Notes under the pieces: generated by a model
The model's input: only the letters and a program-made list of their open reading frames with translations
What the model was told of the DNA's origin: nothing
The model's database searches: none
NCBI GenBank assembly: GCA_009993605.1
Contig: JAACTB010000012.1
Coordinates: 1-64,000 of the forward strand
Source: Erythrobacter sp.
GTDB taxonomy: Bacteria; Pseudomonadota; Alphaproteobacteria; Sphingomonadales; Sphingomonadaceae
Direction of reading: 5' to 3'
Length of the DNA stretch: 64,000 nt
In this document: in pieces, positions 41,065 to 48,534 of the stretch
Layout: every line of letters begins with the position of its first letter
How positions within the stretch are numbered: position 1 is the stretch's first letter
Translations under genes and position numbers: made by a program

Positions 41065-41460
41065 CTAGCCATGGTCGACGCTGTAGGAAAGCAATTCGAA
41101 ACCATCTTTCGCATCGCGCCAGAACGCGATTCTCCCTTCGCCGACGATCGCCCACACCTTGCCGTCCCCCGTGCCATGCGCACGGTCGGTCGCGGAGGGT
41201 TCGGGTGGGCCGAGGGGATGCGAGTGGTAATATCCGATCAGAAGCGGCCCGCCTGAGCGTGCGTTGCGGTGGGCGTCGATCAGAGTTTGCGGATCGATCT
41301 CGAAGAACCGCTTGGGGTCGGGATGGACATTGGCGGCGGGCCGCGCTTCGCTGATACGATCGCCCTTTCCCAACAGCAATCCGCAGCATTCCATGGGATG
41401 GGCGGCTGCGGCTTCCGCGAAGATGCGGTCGATCGCCTGCCTTGTCACCACGAGAGCCAT
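41065..41460 (-). CDS. Mov34/MPN/PAD-1 (JAMM) family metalloprotein
   Basis: Protein of 131 residues with a complete JAMM zinc site: E24, H79 and H81 in YYHSHPLGPPEPSATD, S89 and D92 (HxH-7-S-2-D). Bacterial JAMM proteins are isopeptidases or process sulfur-carrier proteins, but no ubiquitin-like or ThiS-like partner lies nearby, so the target is unknown. Its ATG at 41460 lies only five bases from the ATG of the divergent pseudouridine synthase gene, so each promoter must lie within or behind the other gene's start. The chpT gene follows 101 bp downstream on the same strand. Confidence 0.88.
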   Translation of the reverse strand: MALVVTRQAIDRIFAEAAAAHPMECCGLLLGKGDRISEARPAANVHPDPKRFFEIDPQTLIDAHRNARSGGPLLIGYYHSHPLGPPEPSATDRAHGTGDGKVWAIVGEGRIAFWRDAKDGFELLSYSVDHG

Positions 41461-41465
41461 GGCGC

Positions 41466-42422
41466 ATGGCCATAACGATGTCCGGCCCCGATTGCATCAC
41501 TGGCACGCTGCCCGCCGCCAAGCGCCTCGACAAGGCGCTGGCCGAAGCGACCGACCTCTCGCGCGAACGGATCAAGGGGCTGATCGCGGACGGGGCCGTC
41601 GAATTGGGAGGCGTGGTCGCGACTTCCGCCAGCGCCAGCGTGGCAGAGGGCGTGGCCTTCACAGTCACGCTCCCGCCCCTTGCCCCCCTCGACCTCGAAC
41701 CGCAGGACATCCCGCTCGAAATCGTGTTCGAGGACGAGCATCTGATCGTCGTCGACAAGCCTGCGGGTATGGTTGTCCACCCGGCTGCGGGCAATCGCGA
41801 CGGAACGCTGGTGAACGCCCTACTCCACCATTGCCGGGGGCGCCTGTCGGGCATCAACGGGGTCGAGCGGCCCGGCATCGTCCACCGGATCGACAAGGAC
41901 ACGTCCGGGCTCCTGGTGGTCGCCAAGACCGATGCGGCGCATGAGGGGCTCGCGCGGCAATTCGCCGACCATTCGATCCATCGCCGCTATCTGGCGGTGT
42001 GCGCGGGCCATCCGAACCCGCCCGTCGGCACGATCGACGCGCGCCTCGGCCGGTCGGACCGGGACCGCAAGAAAATGGCCGTGCTCGCCAAGGATTCCTC
42101 GCGCGGGAAACATGCGGTCACGCATTATACCGTCCTGGAGCGACTCGCCCATGCCGCGCTGATCGAATGCCGGCTGGAAACGGGCCGCACCCACCAGGTG
42201 CGCGTTCACTGCGCATCAATCGGTCATCCGCTATTGGGAGACCCAGTCTATGGACGCACGCCGAAACCGCTTCGCAGCCTTCTCGAAAGCCTCGCTTTCA
42301 GGCGCCAGGCGCTTCATGCGGCGGAGCTGGGCTTCATCCACCCGGCGACCGGCAAAACGGTGGAATTCCGGGCCGAACTGCCCCGCGACATGCGGGAACT
42401 TATCGACGAAACCGCACGTTGA
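41466..42422 (+). CDS. RluA/RluD family 23S rRNA pseudouridine synthase
   Basis: RNA-modifying enzyme of 318 residues: an N-terminal S4 domain (about 20-80, KRLDKALAEATDLSRERIKGLI) and a pseudouridine synthase domain with the catalytic HRIDKDTSGLLVVAKT (the Asp), then GRTHQVRVHCASIGHPLLGDPVYG. The layout is that of RluD, which modifies helix 69 of 23S rRNA. ATG 41466 is used; ATG 41478 is an alternative. It is divergent from the JAMM gene with almost no space between, and 123 bp upstream of rpoH. Confidence 0.92.
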   Translation: MAITMSGPDCITGTLPAAKRLDKALAEATDLSRERIKGLIADGAVELGGVVATSASASVAEGVAFTVTLPPLAPLDLEPQDIPLEIVFEDEHLIVVDKPAGMVVHPAAGNRDGTLVNALLHHCRGRLSGINGVERPGIVHRIDKDTSGLLVVAKTDAAHEGLARQFADHSIHRRYLAVCAGHPNPPVGTIDARLGRSDRDRKKMAVLAKDSSRGKHAVTHYTVLERLAHAALIECRLETGRTHQVRVHCASIGHPLLGDPVYGRTPKPLRSLLESLAFRRQALHAAELGFIHPATGKTVEFRAELPRDMRELIDETAR

Positions 42423-42438
42423 AATCGATGAAGAGCGC

Positions 42439-42467
42439 TTCACGCGCATCGTTCCGAAGACTATATA
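42439..42467 (+). promoter_or_regulatory. Predicted rpoH promoter
   Basis: TTCACG (42439-42444), 17-bp spacer, TATATA (42462-42467), 79 bp before the rpoH start. The -10 box is good for a housekeeping sigma factor, the -35 box weaker. Confidence 0.4.
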
Positions 42468-42545
42468 TCCAAGCAGCGGCCCACAGCCGCGGATGCCCAT
42501 CAGGGGTCCGCGCATCGAGGCTGGCTAGAGAAAGGTCAGGGTACC

Positions 42546-43451
42546 ATGAGCAAGTCCAAATCCTTGAGCGTTCCGGCGCTCGGCGGCGAAAAGAGCCTCA
42601 ATCGCTATCTCGCCGAAATCAAGAAATTCCCCATCCTCACCGCCGAGCAGGAATACATGCTCGCCAAGCGGTACGAGGAGCACGAGGACAGCGAGGCCGC
42701 GGCCCAGCTCGTCACCTCGCACCTGCGCCTCGTGGCGAAGATCGCCATGGGCTATCGCGGTTACGGCCTGCCGGTTTCGGACCTGATTTCGGAGGGCAAT
42801 GTCGGCCTGATGCAGGGCGTCAAGAAGTTTGAGGCCGATCGCGGCTTCCGTCTGGCGACCTATGCGATGTGGTGGATCAAGGCCTCGATACAGGAATTCA
42901 TCCTGCGCAGCTGGAGCCTCGTGAAGATGGGCACCACTGCGGCGCAGAAGAAACTGTTCTTCAACCTGCGCCGGATGAAGAAGCAGCTCGAAGCGTACGA
43001 AGACAGCGACCTCCATCCCGACGACGTGACCAAGATCGCAACCGATCTCGGCGTGCCCGAGCAGGAAGTCATCAACATGAACCGCCGCATGATGATGGGC
43101 GGCGACGGATCGCTCAATGTCAGCATGCGTAATGGCGAGGAAGGCTCGGGCGAATGGCTCGACTGGCTGACCGACGATCGCCCCCTGCAGGACGAGACCG
43201 TCGCCGACGCCGAAGAGGCCGAAGTGCGCCACGACATGTTGCTCGAGGCGATGGGCAGCCTGAACGACCGCGAAAAGCACATCCTGACCGAGCGTCGCCT
43301 GACGGAGAATCCGCAGACGCTGGAGGAATTGAGCCAGGTCTATGACGTTAGCCGCGAACGCATCCGCCAGATCGAAGTGCGCGCGTTCGAAAAGCTGCAA
43401 AAGTCGATGAAGACGATCGCGGGCGACCGGTTGTTGCCCGGCATGGCCTGA
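42546..43451 (+). CDS. rpoH: Heat-shock sigma factor RpoH (sigma-32)
   Basis: Alternative sigma factor of 301 residues controlling chaperone and protease genes. Region 2: LVTSHLRLVAKIAMGYRGYGLPVSDLISEGNVGLM and the -10 recognition part YAMWWIKASIQEFILRSWSLVK; the RpoH box region follows (QKKLFFNLRR); region 4: LEELSQVYDVSRERIRQIEVRAFEKLQ. ATG 42546 follows AGAAAGG. Targets probably include clpP and clpX a few kilobases away. A strong bidirectional terminator follows at 43473-43507. Confidence 0.96.
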   Translation: MSKSKSLSVPALGGEKSLNRYLAEIKKFPILTAEQEYMLAKRYEEHEDSEAAAQLVTSHLRLVAKIAMGYRGYGLPVSDLISEGNVGLMQGVKKFEADRGFRLATYAMWWIKASIQEFILRSWSLVKMGTTAAQKKLFFNLRRMKKQLEAYEDSDLHPDDVTKIATDLGVPEQEVINMNRRMMMGGDGSLNVSMRNGEEGSGEWLDWLTDDRPLQDETVADAEEAEVRHDMLLEAMGSLNDREKHILTERRLTENPQTLEELSQVYDVSRERIRQIEVRAFEKLQKSMKTIAGDRLLPGMA

Positions 43452-43472
43452 GTTTCAGCTTCAATCAGAAAA

Positions 43473-43507
43473 AAGGGCCGCGCCTCTGCGATGGAGGCGC
43501 GGCCCTT
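43473..43507. terminator. Bidirectional terminator between rpoH and the SDR gene
   Basis: Perfect 14-bp stem AAGGGCCGCGCCTC / GAGGCGCGGCCCTT with a seven-base loop, 21 bp after the rpoH stop and 41 bp before the stop of the convergent SDR gene. An A-run precedes it on the plus strand, which gives a U-run for leftward transcripts. Confidence 0.85.
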
Positions 43508-43548
43508 CTCGTTTGCGCTGGAGCGAAAGCCGCTCGAATTAATAAGTC

Positions 43549-44292
43549 CTACCGCTTCGCCACCATGTCCAGATTCTCTTTTACCGTGCCATCCCTCTCG
43601 GCGAAGCGGAAACCCTTGACGCGCTCGACCAGAATTTCCTCCGGGGTGGGATTTTGCGCGAACAGGGCCAGGGTCTCCTCGATGAATTCGTCGAGCGGCA
43701 TGTAACCCTCGCGCGTCGACTGGCCGGGGGTGAGTTCGGTCTGCACACCGGGCGGGACCAGTTCGATCACTTCGACCTGCCCTTCGAGCAGCTTGCGCAG
43801 CGACAGCGTATAGGAATGCATCGCCGCCTTGGTCGCCGAATAGGTCGCCGCCTTGGGCATGGGCACGTAAGCGAGGCCGGATGTCACGTTGATCAGCACC
43901 GCGTCGTCCTGCGCCTTCAGATGATCGATCAGTGCATCGGTCAGCCGGATCGGGCCGAGAACATTGATCGCAATCACCTTCTCGGCATCGGACAGGTCGC
44001 GCGCGCCGGTGATGTCCTCATAGGGCATGATGCCCGCATTGTTCATCACGATGTTGAGATCGGGAAAGTGCTCCACCACCTCCTTCGCAAATCGATCCAC
44101 CGCCGATGCGTCCGCCACGTCGAGCGGCATGGCATGGAGGTTCTCGCGCCCCTCCGCTGTTTCCTCGAGCTCGTCCTCGCTGCGGGCGGCGACGATGACG
44201 GTGTTGCCAGCATCATGCCAGGCACGCGCATATTCGCGCCCGAAGCCACTGCTGCCGCCGGTGATGAGAATGGTGTTGCCGGTATTTTTCAT
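43549..44292 (-). CDS. SDR family oxidoreductase (DltE-like)
   Basis: NAD(P)-dependent dehydrogenase of 247 residues. Cofactor loop TGGSSGFGREYA (residues 11-22), NNAGIMP, catalytic S in VTSGLAYVP, Y and K in YSATKAAMHSY. The short PPGVQTELTPGQ and the C-terminal helix resemble DltE-like SDRs. VAARSEDELEE after strand 2 suggests NADP. ATG 44292 is the family start. It is divergent from mtgA (89 bp between starts). Substrate unknown. Confidence 0.9.
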   Translation of the reverse strand: MKNTGNTILITGGSSGFGREYARAWHDAGNTVIVAARSEDELEETAEGRENLHAMPLDVADASAVDRFAKEVVEHFPDLNIVMNNAGIMPYEDITGARDLSDAEKVIAINVLGPIRLTDALIDHLKAQDDAVLINVTSGLAYVPMPKAATYSATKAAMHSYTLSLRKLLEGQVEVIELVPPGVQTELTPGQSTREGYMPLDEFIEETLALFAQNPTPEEILVERVKGFRFAERDGTVKENLDMVAKR

Positions 44293-44381
44293 GGGATTGT
44301 TTGCCTTTGTCGTTCTTTCCACCAACGGCCTGGGACGCGATCGGTTGCGCTCGAACGACCGTCTCTCTACTCGCCTATGCA

Positions 44382-45050
44382 ATGAAATGGTTCGCGACCT
44401 TTTTGGTGAAACTGATCCTCGGCTCCGTTGCGCTGAGCCTGTTCTTCGTCGTGCTGTATAAATTCGTGCCCGTTCCCGTCACCGCCACCATGCTGATGGA
44501 CGAGAACGGGATCACCAAGGATTGGGAGCCCCTCTCCGATATCGACCGCAATCTGGTGCGCGCGGCCATCGCGGCGGAGGACGGCAAGTTCTGTTCGCAT
44601 AACGGCTTCGATCAGGAAGCGATCGAGAATGCGATCCGGCGCAACCGGGAAGGCGGGCGCATCCGCGGCGGCTCAACGATCAGCCAGCAGACCGCGAAGA
44701 ACGTCTTCCTGTGGCAGGGCGGCGGCTATTTCAGGAAAGGCCTGGAAGCGTGGTTCACCTTCCTGATCGAGAATATCTGGGGCAAGCGCCGGATCATGGA
44801 AGTCTATCTCAACGTCGCGGAGACGGGGATCGGAACCTATGGGGCCGAAGCAGGGGCGCAGCGCTATTTCGACAAATCCGCCGCCAACCTCGCACCGATC
44901 GAGGCGGCGCGCATGGCCGCCGCGCTGCCGCTGCCCAAGGAGCGTTCGGTCGTGAACCCCGGCGGATGGCTGCGCCGCCACGGCAATACGATCTCGGCCC
45001 GCATCGGCGTGGTGGGGCGTGACGGGCTGGACGCCTGCGTCTACGAATAA
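44382..45050 (+). CDS. mtgA: Monofunctional peptidoglycan glycosyltransferase
   Basis: GT51 enzyme of 222 residues that polymerises lipid II into glycan strands. An N-terminal transmembrane helix (KLILGSVALSLFFVVLYKF) anchors it to the inner membrane. The donor-site motif AAIAAEDGKFCSHNGFD with the catalytic Glu and the second motif RIRGGSTISQQTAKN, then KRRIMEVYLNVAETG, are complete. ATG 44382 is chosen because it starts the membrane anchor. The CDF exporter gene follows after three bases, so they are probably co-transcribed. Confidence 0.95.
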   Translation: MKWFATFLVKLILGSVALSLFFVVLYKFVPVPVTATMLMDENGITKDWEPLSDIDRNLVRAAIAAEDGKFCSHNGFDQEAIENAIRRNREGGRIRGGSTISQQTAKNVFLWQGGGYFRKGLEAWFTFLIENIWGKRRIMEVYLNVAETGIGTYGAEAGAQRYFDKSAANLAPIEAARMAAALPLPKERSVVNPGGWLRRHGNTISARIGVVGRDGLDACVYE

Positions 45051-45053
45051 CAG

Positions 45054-45986
45054 ATGGCGTCGCATCACGGACATTCGCACGGGCAGGCACATGAGCAGGG
45101 CCATGACCATGCTCACGGTCATTCTCATGCCCCGAAGGATTTCGGCCGCGCCTTCCTGATCGGAATCATCCTCAATACCGGCTTCGTCGTGATCGAGGCG
45201 GTGTATGGCTGGCTGTCGGGCTCGATGGCGCTGATCGCGGATGCGGGCCACAATCTGTCCGACGTGCTTGCCTTGCTGCTCGCCTGGGGGGCCAGCGCGG
45301 CGGCCAAGCGCCCGCCGACCCAGCGCTTTACCTACGGCTTCAAATCCTCGACCATCCTCGCCGCGCTCGCCAATGCGGGGCTGCTGCTGATCGCGATCGG
45401 CGCGATTCTGTTCGAGACTCTGCGCCGGGTGGCCGAACCTGCACCGGTGCAAGGCGAAACGATGGCGATCGTGGCGGGCATCGGGATCCTGGTGAATGCG
45501 GGCACCGCCGCGCTGTTCCTCAAAGGGCAGGACGACATCAACATCCGCGGCGCCTTCCTCCACATGGCGGCGGACGCGCTGGTGAGCCTGGGCGTCGTGA
45601 TTGCGGGGCTGGCCATTCTGTGGACGGGCGAGCGCTGGATCGATCCCGCCGTCAGCATCGCGATCGTGCTGGTGATCGCCTGGGGCACATGGGGCCTGTT
45701 GAAGGACAGCGTGGCGATGAGCCTGCTGGCCGTGCCAAAGACCGTTTCGCAAAGCGGCGTGCACGCCTATCTCGCTGGATTACCGGGCGTCGAAGCGGTC
45801 CACGACCTGCATATCTGGCCGATGAGCACCACCGAAACCGCCCTCACCGCGCATCTGGTGATGCCGGGGGGCCATCCCGGCGATGCCTTCCTGCGCGAGG
45901 TGGCGGAGGAACTGTCGCACCATCACCGGATCGGCCACACGACGATCCAGATTGAGCGGGACCGGGACTGCGCGGCGGGCTGCTAA
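45054..45986 (+). CDS. Cation diffusion facilitator, zinc/cobalt exporter
   Basis: Inner-membrane metal/proton antiporter of 310 residues of the CzcD/ZitB type. Residues 1-27 are very rich in histidine (HHGHSHGQAHEQGHDHAHGHSH in part) and likely bind zinc. Six transmembrane helices follow; the transport site is D and H in ADAGHNLSDVLALL (helix 2) and H and D in LHMAADALVSLGVV (helix 5). The C-terminal cytoplasmic domain has HDLHIWPM. It starts three bases after mtgA. Confidence 0.94.
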   Translation: MASHHGHSHGQAHEQGHDHAHGHSHAPKDFGRAFLIGIILNTGFVVIEAVYGWLSGSMALIADAGHNLSDVLALLLAWGASAAAKRPPTQRFTYGFKSSTILAALANAGLLLIAIGAILFETLRRVAEPAPVQGETMAIVAGIGILVNAGTAALFLKGQDDINIRGAFLHMAADALVSLGVVIAGLAILWTGERWIDPAVSIAIVLVIAWGTWGLLKDSVAMSLLAVPKTVSQSGVHAYLAGLPGVEAVHDLHIWPMSTTETALTAHLVMPGGHPGDAFLREVAEELSHHHRIGHTTIQIERDRDCAAGC

Positions 45987-46033
45987 GAGGGTTAACTGCC
46001 CGACGAGGCGGAATTTTCGGACGCAAAAAGAAA

Positions 46034-46063
46034 ACCCCTCCCCTGCGAACGCAAGGAAGGGGT
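46034..46063 (-). terminator. Terminator of clpX
   Basis: Imperfect stem ACCCCTCCCCTG / CAAGGAAGGGGT between the CDF exporter and clpX stops. On the minus strand it is followed by T-rich sequence (the complement of AAAAAGAAAA), so it should end leftward clpX transcripts. Confidence 0.65.
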
Positions 46064-46091
46064 CAGTCCTGTTTCGTTTCCAAGGAAAGCG

Positions 46092-47357
46092 TTAGGCCGC
46101 CTCTTCCTTGTCCTTCTTGCCACCATGGACCTGGATCGGTTCCTTGCGGCCTTCGACCACGTCCTTGTCGACCACGATCTCGCTCACCCCGTCCATGTCG
46201 GGCAGGTCGAACATCGTGTCTAGCAAAATGCCTTCGACGATCGAGCGGAGGCCGCGCGCGCCGGTCTTGCGGGCGATGGCGCGGTCGGCGATGGCCTTCA
46301 GCGCATCTTCCTTGAAGGTCAGCTCGACATCCTCGAGCTCGAACATCTTGGCGTATTGCTTGACCAGCGCGTTGCGCGGTTCGGTGAGGATGGTCACGAG
46401 CGCATCGACGTCGAGATCGCGCAGGGTTGCGATCACCGGCAGACGACCGACGAATTCGGGGATCAGGCCGAATTTCAGCAGATCTTCCGGCTCGCTCTTT
46501 TCGAGCAGTTCGCCCACGCGGCGCTTGTCCGGATCGGCGACATGGGCGCCGAAGCCGATCGAACGCTTCTGCAAACGGTCCGCGATGATCTTGTCGAGCC
46601 CTGCGAACGCACCGCCACAGATGAACAGGATGTTGGTGGTATCGACCTGAAGGAATTCCTGCTGCGGGTGCTTGCGCCCGCCCTGCGGCGGTACCGAAGC
46701 GGTGGTGCCTTCCATCAGCTTCAGGAGCGCCTGCTGCACGCCCTCGCCCGACACGTCGCGCGTGATCGAGGGGTTTTCGGCCTTGCGCGTGATCTTGTCG
46801 ATCTCATCGATATAGACGATGCCGTGCTGGGCCTTTTCGACGTTGTAGTCGGACGCCTGGAGCAGTTTGAGGATGATGTTCTCGACATCCTCGCCAACAT
46901 AGCCCGCTTCGGTCAGCGTCGTGGCGTCGGCCATCGTGAAGGGCACGTCGAAAGTGCGCGCCAGCGTCTGGGCGAGCAGCGTCTTGCCGCAGCCGGTCGG
47001 GCCGACGAGCAGGATGTTCGACTTCGCGAGTTCGACGTCGCCCGCCTTGCCCGCATGCTTCAGCCGCTTGTAGTGATTGTGCACCGCGACCGAGAGCACG
47101 CGCTTCGCGCGGTCCTGCCCGATGACGTAATCGTTGAGGGTCGCAAAGATTTCCGAAGGCGTGGGGATGTCCCCTTCCTTCTTGCCGGCGATGCCCGCCT
47201 TGGTTTCTTCGCGAATGATGTCGTTGCACAGTTCGACGCATTCGTCGCAGATGAATACGGTCGGCCCGGCGATGAGCTTCCTCACCTCGTGCTGGGACTT
47301 GCCGCAGAAGCTGCAATACAGCGTCGATTTGCTATCGGTTCCGGTCAACTCGGTCAT
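46092..47357 (-). CDS. clpX: ATP-dependent Clp protease ATPase subunit ClpX
   Basis: Hexameric AAA+ unfoldase of 421 residues that feeds proteins to ClpP. Zinc-binding domain with C15, C18, C37 and C40 (YCSFCGK and CDEC), Walker A GPTGCGKT, Walker [11 protein letters not shown], pore loop GYVGEDVE, sensor II region with [10 protein letters not shown], and the ClpP-contact loop around [11 protein letters not shown]. In this lineage ClpXP degrades CtrA and other cell-cycle proteins. It lies 232 bp downstream of clpP on the same strand with a hairpin between them. Confidence 0.97.
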   Translation of the reverse strand: MTELTGTDSKSTLYCSFCGKSQHEVRKLIAGPTVFICDECVELCNDIIREETKAGIAGKKEGDIPTPSEIFATLNDYVIGQDRAKRVLSVAVHNHYKRLKHAGKAGDVELAKSNILLVGPTGCGKTLLAQTLARTFDVPFTMADATTLTEAGYVGEDVENIILKLLQASDYNVEKAQHGIVYIDEIDKITRKAENPSITRDVSGEGVQQALLKLMEGTTASVPPQGGRKHPQQEFLQVDTTNILFICGGAFAGLDKIIADRLQKRSIGFGAHVADPDKRRVGELLEKSEPEDLLKFGLIPEFVGRLPVIATLRDLDVDALVTILTEPRNALVKQYAKMFELEDVELTFKEDALKAIADRAIARKTGARGLRSIVEGILLDTMFDLPDMDGVSEIVVDKDVVEGRKEPIQVHGGKKDKEEAA

Positions 47358-47495
47358 ATCCTGTCTTCGCCCCGCTACGCCTTCGGCGAACAGCCGTTTG
47401 TAGGCGCCAGCGGAGCAGGGTCAACACTGTAGCGGAGACACGGCCCCCGCTCCGGGATGGGCCGTGCGTTTCCAGCGCGCTATCGAATTCCTGCC

Positions 47496-47527
47496 ACAGC
47501 CGGTCGGGTATACGCCCGACCGGCTGT
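47496..47527. terminator. Perfect hairpin between clpP and clpX
   Basis: ACAGCCGGTCGGG / CCCGACCGGCTGT, 13 bp with a six-base loop, 62 bp after the clpP stop. No T-run follows on the minus strand, so it may be an attenuator, an RNA-processing site or message protection rather than a full terminator. Confidence 0.5.
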
Positions 47528-47589
47528 CCAAAGCGTTAATCGCCTGTCGGGCAAATGCTTGTCGGACAGATACTTGTTCGGTGCGTTGC

Positions 47590-48291
47590 TTATTCGGGCG
47601 CGCCGCCCGATCCTTCGGTTTCGCCGCCTTCGTTCTCGGGTCGGGTCTCGAAGACCTTGTCCACGATTCCGAATTCCATCGCTTCCTCCGCTTCGAGGAA
47701 GGTGTCGCGGTCCATCGCCTTCTCGATCGCGGTCAAGCTCTGCCCGGTATATTTGACGTAGAGATCGTTCATCCGCTTGCGGATGCGCAAGATCTCGCGG
47801 GCCTGGATCTCAATGTCGCTCGCCATGCCGCGCGCGCCGCCCGAGGGCTGGTGGACCATGATCCGCGCATTGGGGAGCGCGATTCGCATCCCCGGCTCGC
47901 CCGCCGCGAGGAGGAAGCTGCCCATCGAGGCGGCCTGCCCCATGCACACGGTCGAAACGCGCGGCTTGATGTACTGCATCGTGTCGTGGATCGCCATGCC
48001 GGCCGTCACCACGCCGCCGGGCGAATTGATGTACATGCTGATCGGCTTCGACGGATTTTCGCTTTCGAGGAACAGCAGCTGCGCGGTGATGAGCGAGGCC
48101 ATCCCGTCTTCCACCTGCCCCGTCACGAACACGATGCGTTCGCGCAGCAGGCGGCTGAAAATATCGAAGCTGCGCTCGCCCCGGCTGGTCTGTTCGACGA
48201 CCACAGGCACGAGTGCGCCTGTGACGGGATCGCGAGTGAACTGACCCTGCGTTCCGTAAGTTTCGCCGAGTGCTGCGCTGAGATCGATCAT
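47590..48291 (-). CDS. clpP: ATP-dependent Clp protease proteolytic subunit ClpP
   Basis: Serine protease of 233 residues forming tetradecameric rings with ClpX. The nucleophile is in [16 protein letters not shown] and the histidine in [12 protein letters not shown]; the Asp follows in the [13 protein letters not shown] region. The C-terminus has a glycine/glutamate-rich extension ([12 protein letters not shown]) beyond the usual end. ATG 48291 is supported by homology. A promoter-like element with a heat-shock-type -35 box lies at 48327-48355. Confidence 0.97.
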   Translation of the reverse strand: MIDLSAALGETYGTQGQFTRDPVTGALVPVVVEQTSRGERSFDIFSRLLRERIVFVTGQVEDGMASLITAQLLFLESENPSKPISMYINSPGGVVTAGMAIHDTMQYIKPRVSTVCMGQAASMGSFLLAAGEPGMRIALPNARIMVHQPSGGARGMASDIEIQAREILRIRKRMNDLYVKYTGQSLTAIEKAMDRDTFLEAEEAMEFGIVDKVFETRPENEGGETEGSGGAPE

Positions 48292-48326
48292 AGTGATGGA
48301 GTGTCCTTGCCGTCCGTTTCGCCCCG

Positions 48327-48355
48327 CTATGTCGCGATCACAAGGGCGTTTTCAA
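48327..48355 (-). promoter_or_regulatory. Predicted clpP promoter, possibly RpoH-dependent
   Basis: On the minus strand CTTGAAA/TTGAAA (48355-48350), 17-bp spacer, ACATAG (48332-48327), about 36 bp before the clpP start. CTTGAAA is the typical -35 sequence of heat-shock promoters; the -10 box is weaker. Confidence 0.42.
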
Positions 48356-48534
48356 GGGTGTTTACCCTATCGCGCAGCGCGGCGTGCCGTTCGACGGGCC
48401 GCATCGGCCCTGGCAGACCGTTCATCGGGTGCGGATTGCACCCGGTCGATGGCGGATATTGGCGCCGGCGAAAGCGATTACGGCTGTGCGCAACGAGGGA
48501 GGATTTCATCGCCAGTCACGGTCTTCAGGTCCCA

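Noticed and set aside
47464-48534. N-terminal extension of the receptor-like frame
   Set aside because: Antisense to clpP and to the clpP promoter; the signal peptide starts only after 48535.
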